Positions 1-4,890 of a stretch of 6,260 nt of DNA are shown one piece after another. Position 1 is the stretch's first letter; each line of letters starts with the position of its first letter. The DNA comes from Gammaproteobacteria bacterium (GTDB lineage: Bacteria; Pseudomonadota; Gammaproteobacteria; Steroidobacterales; Steroidobacteraceae): the NCBI GenBank assembly GCA_030040235.1, contig JASHUC010000432.1, positions 1-6,260 on the forward strand. The letters run 5' to 3'. Made by a program: the position numbers and the translations under genes. Below the pieces are notes generated by a model that saw only the letters and a program-made list of their open reading frames with translations, ran no database searches and was not told where the DNA came from.

Positions 1-1
1 G

Positions 2-229
2 CCGGATCTCGCCGTGCACACGATCGGGGCCCCGCCGACCGGGCTCGGCCTCATCACGCGTCTGGATCCCGAATCGCGCACCCTCGGTGCGCAGCTCCCG
101 GCCCTCATCGCCGAAGGCCTCGCGACAGAGTTCGCAACGATCGCTCACCGCAAGGCCGAGGCTCTCAATCTGTTCCCGAACGAGTGGCCGAGGCTCAAGG
201 CGCTGCTGCGGGAAGCGGGCGGCAGCTGA
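2..229 (+). CDS. C-terminal end of an unrecognised protein (5' partial)
   Basis: The reading frame is open from the left edge (frame of base 2) to a TGA at 227-229, giving 75 C-terminal residues that begin PDLAVHTIGAPPTGLGLITR. A GTG at 14 is in frame, but the frame is already open before it, so this is more likely an internal valine in a gene that starts outside the window. The visible part has a Gly/Pro-rich turn (GAPPTGLGL), then a probably helical stretch rich in Ala, Glu and Leu, and ends KALLREAGGS. There is no membrane segment, and no motif I can tie to a named family. The stop overlaps the start of the next gene by one base (TGATG), so the two are probably translationally coupled. A glycan-related role would be a guess from the neighbour only. 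That it is a real gene is supported by the coupling and the codon composition. Confidence 0.7.
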   Translation, partial: PDLAVHTIGAPPTGLGLITRLDPESRTLGAQLPALIAEGLATEFATIAHRKAEALNLFPNEWPRLKALLREAGGS

Positions 230-1074
230 TGGCTCGGCCGTATCTACTGTTCGTGCGCGCCGGCACCGACTCCCTGCATCGCCGGCTGATTGCCGAGGAC
301 CGCGCGCGCAACTGGGATTGCTGCGTGAGCTGGTATGCTCCTCCTCGGGAGGAGCAGATCGCCGAATACTATTGCGACGGCGGCGACAACAAGCTCGAGG
401 GCTTCCTCGAGTTCTGGAGCCGCCGTCCGCAGCCCTGGCCGTATCGCTACGTGTGGATCATGGACGACGACGTGTACTTGCGGCCCGGGGACGTCTCGCG
501 CTTCTTCGAGTTCTGCGAGCGTTACTCCACCTACGTCTCGCAGCCCGCGCTGCGCTGGTTCACGCACACGACACTCAATTGCCTCGTCCACAATCCCGCC
601 TGCGTACTGCGCCGGGTGAGCTTCGTCGAAGTGATGGCCCCGTGCTTCTCGACGCCGGCGCTCGAGCGGCTGATCCACACCTTCGGCTGGACCAAGAGCA
701 CTTGGGGTACCGACTGGGCGTGGGGATGCCTGCTGCAAGGTGAGCAACCGCTCTACGTGGTCGATGCGATCGTGATGGAGCATACGCGCACGGGCGATGG
801 ACGCCCGGGGGCTTTCTATCGCAAGCTCTCCGCGATGGGCATCGACCCGGCCGAGGAGCTGAGCCGCGTGCGGCGCATGTTTCCCAATTTCATCGGCGCC
901 CGCACGCTCAGTGACGGGCATGTCTTCCGCCCCGGAGTCCCGCGCAGCCTCGCGCCCCTCCTCTGGCGAGTGTTCGAGAGGCTGAAGGTGATCGTGCGCA
1001 TTCGCAAGCAGCTGCTGCGTCAGTGGCGGCAACGCCGCGCGCGCCTCGAGGACCTCGTGCACGGGGCGCGCTAG
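229..1074 (+). CDS. DUF707 family protein, putative GT-A-like glycosyltransferase
   Basis: This 281-residue protein shows the landmarks I recall for DUF707, a family best known from plant proteins of unproven function. They come in the expected order: YRYVWIMDDDVYL (72-84) with an acidic DDD at 79-81, SQPAL (104-108), SFVEVMAPCFS (131-141), WGTDWAWGCL (159-168) and VVDAIVMEH (177-185). A hydrophobic strand followed by an acidic triad, and later a W-G-x-D motif, resemble the metal/nucleotide-sugar site of GT-A glycosyltransferases, so transfer of a sugar is the best inference; donor and acceptor are unknown. There is no signal peptide. The C-terminus (from about 240) is basic and helical, which could help membrane or nucleic-acid contact. 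An in-frame GTG at 184 would add 15 residues, but the ATG at 229 is preferred because it overlaps the upstream stop and leads straight into the first strand (RPYLLFVRAG). malQ follows 9 bases after the TAG. Confidence 0.75.
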   Translation: MARPYLLFVRAGTDSLHRRLIAEDRARNWDCCVSWYAPPREEQIAEYYCDGGDNKLEGFLEFWSRRPQPWPYRYVWIMDDDVYLRPGDVSRFFEFCERYSTYVSQPALRWFTHTTLNCLVHNPACVLRRVSFVEVMAPCFSTPALERLIHTFGWTKSTWGTDWAWGCLLQGEQPLYVVDAIVMEHTRTGDGRPGAFYRKLSAMGIDPAEELSRVRRMFPNFIGARTLSDGHVFRPGVPRSLAPLLWRVFERLKVIVRIRKQLLRQWRQRRARLEDLVHGAR

Positions 1075-1083
1075 CGGCCTCGC

Positions 1084-2451
1084 ATGCTCACCCGCACCCC
1101 TGTCCTCTCCCGCCGCCGCACCGGCGTGCTGCTGCACCTCACTTCCCTCGACGCCGCGCTCGGGCGCGGCGGGCGCGCGTTCCTCGACTGGCTCGCCGAT
1201 GCGGGGTTCTCGGTCTGGCAGTTCCTGCCCGCCGGGCCGACCAATGCCGACGGCTCACCGTATCGCGCGCGGTCGGACTCCGCGGGCAATCCTGCGCTCA
1301 TCGATCGCGGCGAGCCGGCCCCCCTCGGCACGGGCGAGCACACCGCGTTTCTCCACGCCGCGCGCGGCTGGCTCGACGACTATGCGTGCTTCGAGGTCCT
1401 CGCACGCCTGCACGAGGGCGTGCCGTGGTGGAGCTGGCCGAGCGAGCACCGCGATCGCGACCCGCAAGCGCTTGCCGAGCTCGAGGGCAGCCACGCCGCG
1501 CAGATCGAGGAGATCAAGAGCGCCCAGTTCACCTTCGCGTGGCAGTGGCGCCGGCTGCGCGAGTACGCTCGTGCGCGCGGCATCTACCTCTTCGGCGACC
1601 TGCCGTTTTACGTCGCGCCCGATTCGGCGGAAACCTGGACCCACCGCCGTCAGTTCCAGCTCGATGAGCGCGGTGCGCCGCGGGCCCTCGCCGGGGTGCC
1701 GCCCGATTACTTCTCGCCTCTCGGGCAGCTGTGGGGCAACCCGCTCTACGATTGGGAGGTGATGCGCGAGGATGGCTTTGCGTTCTGGCGCACGCGCTTC
1801 GAGCGCCAGCTCGAGCGGGTGGACCTGCTGCGCATCGACCACTTCCGCGCCCTCGCCGCCCACTGGGCGGTCCCCGCCGGTGCGCCGGACGCACGCAGCG
1901 GCGCCTGGAAGCGCACGCCGGGATGGGAATTATTGAGAGCGCTTCGCGAGGAGCTCGGCGAGCTGCCGCTCGTTGCCGAGGATCTCGGGGTCATCACCCC
2001 TGACGTGGTGGACTTGCGGCGCGGCTTCGCCCTGCCCGGCATGCGCGTGCTGCAGTTCGGCTTCGACGGGGCGAACGACAACCCGCATCTGCCGCATATG
2101 CACGAGCCCGACGCCCTGGTCTACACCGGCACGCACGACAACGACACGACGCGCGGCTGGTTTGAAAGCCTCGACCCCGCAACGGCCCGGCACGCCGAGT
2201 GTTACCTGCGCCTTCCCTCCCAGGCCGCGCCCGAGGAGCGGGTCGATGCGCTGGTGCGTGCCGCCCTCGGCTCGGTGTGCCTGCTCGGCGTCGTGCCGAT
2301 GCAGGATCTGCTCGGGCTCGGCTCCGCGGCCCGGTTCAATACGCCGGCGACGAGCCACGGGAACTGGAGCTGGAAGCTGCCCGCCGGGGCGCTCACCGCC
2401 GAGCGTGCCGCTCGCTTCCGCGAGCTCAACCGAATCTACGGTCGCGCGTGA
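1084..2451 (+). CDS. malQ: 4-alpha-glucanotransferase (amylomaltase), GH77
   Basis: This cytosolic enzyme moves alpha-1,4-glucan segments between maltodextrins (disproportionation), linking glycogen and maltodextrin breakdown. The protein has 455 residues. It shows the GH77 N-terminal signature RRTGVLLHLTSL (11-22), then QFLPAGPTNADGSPY (46-60), GIYLFGDLPFYVAPDSAE (166-183) and GVPPDYFSPLGQLWGNPLY (204-222). All three expected catalytic acids are present: the nucleophile D252 in RIDHFR, the acid/base E299 in VAEDLG and D352 in TGTHDNDT. Their spacing closely matches Thermus amylomaltase (D293, E340, D395). The C-terminus ends normally with NTPATSHGNWSWKLP (419-433). It is shorter than the usual ~500 residues, mainly because the stretch between ALIDRGE (71-77) and GWLDDYACFE (95-104) is cut down and the loop after TSL is trimmed. 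No clear Shine-Dalgarno is seen; translation probably depends on the DUF707 gene ending 9 bases upstream. It overlaps the lipoprotein gene by 4 bases. Confidence 0.95.
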   Translation: MLTRTPVLSRRRTGVLLHLTSLDAALGRGGRAFLDWLADAGFSVWQFLPAGPTNADGSPYRARSDSAGNPALIDRGEPAPLGTGEHTAFLHAARGWLDDYACFEVLARLHEGVPWWSWPSEHRDRDPQALAELEGSHAAQIEEIKSAQFTFAWQWRRLREYARARGIYLFGDLPFYVAPDSAETWTHRRQFQLDERGAPRALAGVPPDYFSPLGQLWGNPLYDWEVMREDGFAFWRTRFERQLERVDLLRIDHFRALAAHWAVPAGAPDARSGAWKRTPGWELLRALREELGELPLVAEDLGVITPDVVDLRRGFALPGMRVLQFGFDGANDNPHLPHMHEPDALVYTGTHDNDTTRGWFESLDPATARHAECYLRLPSQAAPEERVDALVRAALGSVCLLGVVPMQDLLGLGSAARFNTPATSHGNWSWKLPAGALTAERAARFRELNRIYGRA

Positions 2452-2915
2452 GGCGGGCCGGGCTCCAGAGCGCGCTGATCGCCGTCGGGGCCGCGCTCCT
2501 CGCGGCCGGCTGCTCGCTCTTCGTGCCGAAGTTCGAGAGCCCGCGGCTGTCGATCGTGGGTATGGAGCTCGGGAAGAGCAACTTCCTCACGCAGCACCTC
2601 ACCGTGCGGCTGCGGGTGGAGAATCCGAACGATCGCGCGCTGCCCGTGAAGGGCCTTTCGTACCGCCTGATGATTGCGGGCGAGGATGCCGCCGAGGGTG
2701 TCTCGCGTGCGAGCTTCACGGTGCCACCGAACGGTGCGGCGCAGTTCGACATGGACGTGACAGCGAATCTTGCCGGCACGCTCCTGCGGCTGCTGCTCGG
2801 CAACGGCGCGCACTCGCGGGAGGTGCCCTATCACCTCACCGGGCGCGTGGAGCTTTCCCGCGGAATGCTCCGCTCGATTCCTTTCGACAAGCATGGGTCG
2901 TTCGCGCTGAGGTAA
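2448..2915 (+). CDS. LEA2/WHy-domain lipoprotein
   Basis: The call assumes a GTG start at 2448, which overlaps the malQ stop (GTGA) and gives 155 residues. From this start the protein has an ideal lipoprotein signal: MRR, then a hydrophobic stretch (about 9-20) and a lipobox LAAGC with the modified cysteine at 22. The frame is open further upstream inside malQ, but that extension is Arg/Ala-rich shadow sequence and would bury the signal peptide. The mature part fits the LEA type 2/WHy fold: LTVRLRVENPND (51-62) has the family's beta-strand followed by the N-P-N turn, then PVKGLSYRLMIAG (66-78), and VPPNGAAQFDMDV (92-104) matches the second strand pair. Such proteins are common small lipoproteins in proteobacteria, sitting in the inner or outer membrane; their function is poorly known and is sometimes linked to desiccation or envelope stress. 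Co-translation with malQ is clear, but a role in glycogen metabolism is not shown. The TAA stop lies two bases before the inverted repeat. Confidence 0.88.
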   Translation: MRRAGLQSALIAVGAALLAAGCSLFVPKFESPRLSIVGMELGKSNFLTQHLTVRLRVENPNDRALPVKGLSYRLMIAGEDAAEGVSRASFTVPPNGAAQFDMDVTANLAGTLLRLLLGNGAHSREVPYHLTGRVELSRGMLRSIPFDKHGSFALR

Positions 2916-2916
2916 A

Positions 2917-3023
2917 GGGAGCCGCCAGATGCTTTCGGGGAGCGTAAAAAACAGGGACGTTTTTTTTCGCAACCCCACAGGGACGTGCTTGTGGGCGGTC
3001 CCCGAAAGCGTCTGGCGGCTCCC
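2917..3023. repeat. REP/MITE-like inverted-repeat element between convergent genes
   Basis: The left arm 2917-2941 starts GGGAGCCGCCAGA and ends TTTCGGGGA. The right arm 2999-3023 is its reverse complement over 25 bases with a single T/G difference (2930 against 3010), which is a U-G wobble in RNA, so a transcript could pair without a break. Pairing continues weakly outward to about 2911/3029 with one mismatch. The 57-base interior holds two smaller hairpins. The element fills the gap between the lipoprotein TAA (2913-2915) and the glgA stop (3023-3025 on the + strand), so it probably acts as a two-way transcription terminator or barrier and mRNA 3'-end stabiliser. It has no coding content. 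The long arms and internal symmetry are unlike a simple intrinsic terminator and suggest a dispersed repeat of the REP/BIME/MITE type. The GGAG at the foot of the stem recalls the GTAG/GGAG foot of REPs linked to RAYT transposases. Only one copy is in the window, so dispersal is inference. Confidence 0.85.
2942..2995. repeat. Two nested hairpins carrying a direct 10-mer repeat
   Basis: Inside the large inverted repeat, hairpin 1 pairs AAAAAAC (2946-2952) with GTTTTTT (2959-2965), around the loop AGGGAC, and is closed below by GCG (2942-2944) with CGC (2968-2970). Hairpin 2 pairs CCCACA (2974-2979) with TGTGGG (2990-2995) around a 10-base loop. The decamer ACAGGGACGT occurs at 2951-2960 and again at 2977-2986, so both loops present AGGGAC/GGGACGT. 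With the outer 25-bp stem this gives a cloverleaf-like fold. The run of eight T (2960-2967) could help terminate + strand transcription. The fold is read by eye; no energy was calculated. Confidence 0.65.
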
Positions 3024-4483
3024 TATATCACTGATCGTACGAGACGCTCGTAGAGATCTACGTAAAGAGCTCCCTGGCGAGCCCACGAGAAATCCTGCGC
3101 CATGCCGTTGCGCGCCATGCGCGTCCAGTGCGCGGGCTGCGCGTAGAGGTCGAGCGCCACCTCGAGCGCTCGCGCGAGCGCCGCGCCGCTGGGCTCCTTG
3201 AAAAGGATGCCCGTCCCGGTACCGCTCGCCGGATCGTAGCGTTGAACGGAGTCGGCAAGTCCACCCGTCTCGCGCACCACAGGCACGGTCCCGTAACGCA
3301 GGCTGTACATCTGATTGAGTCCGCAGGGCTCGTAGCGCGAAGGCATGATGAAGAGGTCGCTCCCCCCCTCGATCCAGTGCGCGAGCTCCTCGTCGTAGGC
3401 GGCGCGAAAGGTGATCCGGCCCGGGTAGGCATGCTCGAGCGCGGCGAGCGCACGGGCGAAATACTCCTCGCCGCTGCCGAGCGCGGCACAGACGAGCTCC
3501 CCGCTCGCGAGCAGTCGGGGCAGCGCCTCGATGATGAGATCGATCCCCTTCTGCGCCACGAGGCGGCTCACGACGCCCGCGAGCGCGGTGCGCGGTCCGC
3601 AGTTCAGGCCCAGCCGCGCGGCGAGCTGCGCTTTGAGCTTCGATTTCCCCCCGAGTGCGCTCGCATCATAGTGAACCGGCAGGTACCGGTCGGTGCGCGG
3701 ATCCCATTCGCTGTAGTCCACCCCGTTCAGAATGCCGATCGCTCCGCCCCGCGCCCGCAGCGCCTGCTCGAGCCCCATGCCGTACTCGGGCGTGCCGATC
3801 TCCTTTGCATAGGTCGGGCTCACCGTCGTCACGGCATCGGCATACAGGATCCCGTGCTTGAGTGCGTTGATCCGGCCGCTCCGCAGATCATCCTGGTGCA
3901 GCAGGTGATTGCTCCAGCCAAGCTGCAGGTCGCCCACCGCGGCGGCGCCGAACACGCCCTGGTAGCCGATGTTGTGGATGGTGAGCACCGAGCGGGTGGG
4001 CTCGAGCAACCGGTCCCAGCTGTAGAGCGTCTTCAGGTAAAGCGGACCGAAGGCGGTGTGCCAGTCATGACAGTGCAGGACATGAGGGCTGAAGCGCATG
4101 CGCTGACAGCACTCGATCGCCGCCCGGGTGAGTGCGAGGAAGCGTACATGCTCATCGGCGTCGTTCGTATACAGGCTCGGGCGCCCATAGAGCGCCGGGC
4201 AGTCGATGAGGTAGACGGAGCCGTGCGACCGCGGCAGGCGCACGCGTGAGACGGAGTAGCGAAACCGGTGCGGTCCCACCTCGAGCGGCAGATCCGTAAG
4301 GCCCTCGACGGCCGAGCTCGGGAAGGCCTTCGGGTCGATGCTCGAATAGCGCGGCAGGAACCCGCGCACGTCGTGTCCCTCGCTCGTGAGATAGCCGAGG
4401 AGCGCGCCGGTTGCATCGGCGAGGCCGCCGGTCTTGGCGAGCGGTGCGATCTCCGAGGCGACGAAGGCGATCCGCAGAAGCAT
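3023..4483 (-). CDS. glgA: Glycogen synthase (ADP-glucose type), GT5
   Basis: This enzyme transfers glucose from ADP-glucose to the non-reducing end of alpha-1,4-glucan, the chain-elongating step of bacterial glycogen synthesis, in the cytosol. The protein has 486 residues, close to the ~477 of the E. coli enzyme. It has the GT-B two-domain plan. The N-terminal domain opens MLLRIAFVASEIAPLAKTGG with the ADP-glucose-binding KTGGL at 17-21, and continues with HCHDWHTA (137-144) and LTIHNIGYQGVF (167-178). The C-terminal domain has GILNGVDYSEWDP (250-262), VSRLVAQKGIDL (305-316) with R307 and K312 matching E. coli R300 and K305, and PSRYEPCGLNQMYSLRYGT (381-399) with E385 matching catalytic E377; then VVRETGGLADSV (402-413). 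The ATG at 4483 is chosen because KTGG lies at its normal distance from it. No strong Shine-Dalgarno is seen. It converges on the malQ operon and diverges from a small membrane ORF 95 bases away. glgC and glgB are not in the window. Confidence 0.97.
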   Translation of the reverse strand: MLLRIAFVASEIAPLAKTGGLADATGALLGYLTSEGHDVRGFLPRYSSIDPKAFPSSAVEGLTDLPLEVGPHRFRYSVSRVRLPRSHGSVYLIDCPALYGRPSLYTNDADEHVRFLALTRAAIECCQRMRFSPHVLHCHDWHTAFGPLYLKTLYSWDRLLEPTRSVLTIHNIGYQGVFGAAAVGDLQLGWSNHLLHQDDLRSGRINALKHGILYADAVTTVSPTYAKEIGTPEYGMGLEQALRARGGAIGILNGVDYSEWDPRTDRYLPVHYDASALGGKSKLKAQLAARLGLNCGPRTALAGVVSRLVAQKGIDLIIEALPRLLASGELVCAALGSGEEYFARALAALEHAYPGRITFRAAYDEELAHWIEGGSDLFIMPSRYEPCGLNQMYSLRYGTVPVVRETGGLADSVQRYDPASGTGTGILFKEPSGAALARALEVALDLYAQPAHWTRMARNGMAQDFSWARQGALYVDLYERLVRSVI

Positions 4484-4547
4484 GCGAGCGAGGAGCGAAA
4501 GGCGCGCAGTCTACCGCGGAGGTCCACCCGATTTCCGGGGAGCTGGG

Positions 4548-4553
4548 TAGAAT
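4548..4553 (+). promoter_or_regulatory. Possible -10 box upstream of the small ORF
   Basis: TAGAAT lies in an AT-rich patch of an otherwise GC-rich 95-base divergent region, about 25 bases before the ATG at 4579. It matches the sigma-70 -10 consensus at five of six positions. No convincing -35 box sits 16-18 bases upstream, so this rests on one hexamer. A - strand promoter for glgA must also lie in this region, but only a weak TAGACT-like hexamer (reverse complement of 4508-4513) is seen. Confidence 0.3.
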
Positions 4554-4578
4554 TTTGCGACGCTCCGAGCCTGCCGTG

Positions 4579-4695
4579 ATGCGCCGGATCTGGATCACAG
4601 TCACGCTCTTCGTACTGTTCGCCGTATCGGTCCTCATCGGTCTGATCGTTGCGAACGGACCCGCCTGCCTTCATTTTCTTCAAGCGCAGCGCTAG
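4579..4695 (+). CDS. Small single-pass membrane protein (hypothetical)
   Basis: The ATG at 4579 opens a 38-residue frame ending in TAG at 4693-4695. The protein starts MRRIWITVTLFVLFAVSVLI and continues GLIVANGPACLHFLQAQR. It has a basic start, one hydrophobic helix (about 4-25) and a short polar tail with one cysteine (C30), so it would be an inner-membrane protein with the N-terminus probably inside by the positive-inside rule. I do not recognise a family. The frame is open further upstream, back into the antisense of glgA, but that part is Arg-rich shadow sequence; a GTG directly before the ATG would add one residue. Support comes from the clean hydrophobic profile, a possible -10 box and the start in intergenic DNA. 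Against it are the very short length and the lack of a good Shine-Dalgarno. A chance ORF is possible. Confidence 0.5.
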   Translation: MRRIWITVTLFVLFAVSVLIGLIVANGPACLHFLQAQR

Positions 4696-4699
4696 CGGC

Positions 4700-4716
4700 A
4701 TGCTGCATTGCAGCAT
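4700..4716. terminator. Short hairpin after the small ORF
   Basis: ATGCTGC (4700-4706) and GCAGCAT (4710-4716) form a perfect 7-bp stem with a 3-base loop, starting five bases after the small ORF's stop. No T-run follows (CCACGCGCG), so it is not a canonical intrinsic terminator. It could be a weak terminator or mRNA end structure, or chance. Confidence 0.3.
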
Positions 4717-4736
4717 CCACGCGCGCGGTCACGGCA

Positions 4737-4826
4737 TTGTCAACTCCGCCCGGAAACAAATAACTATCGGAAAATAAAGGAAAAATGCGGGTAGAACGGG
4801 AGCGAAACCCCCTCTCGGGTTAGAAT
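4737..4826 (+). promoter_or_regulatory. AT-rich intergenic patch with candidate promoter elements for the M32 gene
   Basis: The 195 bases between the small ORF and the peptidase gene contain an unusually A-rich stretch (about 4751-4786: AAACAAATAACTAT, then AAAATAAAGGAAAAATG). Two promoter candidates are seen: TTGTCA (4737-4742) with TAACTA (4761-4766), 18 bases apart, and a lone TAGAAT at 4821-4826 with no -35 box at the right distance. Either would give a leader of roughly 60-120 bases before the ATG at 4891. Choosing between them is not possible by eye. Confidence 0.3.
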
Positions 4827-4890
4827 GAAAGCCGTTCCCGGCCTCCCCGCAGCATCGTCGCGGGTCCTCAGCGCCGGCCGCAGAAGCATC

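Noticed and set aside
184..228. Upstream GTG start extending the DUF707 protein by 15 residues
   Set aside because: The extension lies inside the preceding gene, is Ala/Gly-rich without family features, and the ATG at 229 has the typical coupled overlap.
2199..2447. Long N-terminal extension of the lipoprotein inside malQ
   Set aside because: The Arg/Ala/Gly-rich composition is that of an off-frame shadow of malQ, and it would place the signal peptide and lipobox in mid-protein.
2917..3023. CRISPR repeat or tRNA-like gene as explanation of the folded repeat
   Set aside because: There is no repeated unit with spacers, and no tRNA arms, anticodon loop or T-loop consensus; the 25-bp outer stem is too long for a tRNA acceptor.
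2929..3201. An ORF running through the inverted repeat into glgA antisense
   Set aside because: It starts inside the repeat, overlaps glgA, and its product shows no protein-like features.
3128..4249. A 373-codon open frame on the + strand opposite glgA
   Set aside because: The composition is that of an antisense shadow in GC-rich DNA and no motif is seen, while the - strand encodes a complete glycogen synthase.
4825..4890. Alternative M32 start at ATG 4825
   Set aside because: It lacks a Shine-Dalgarno, overlaps a TAGAAT box and adds 22 residues not expected in the family; ATG 4891 gives the usual N-terminus. It is not fully excluded.
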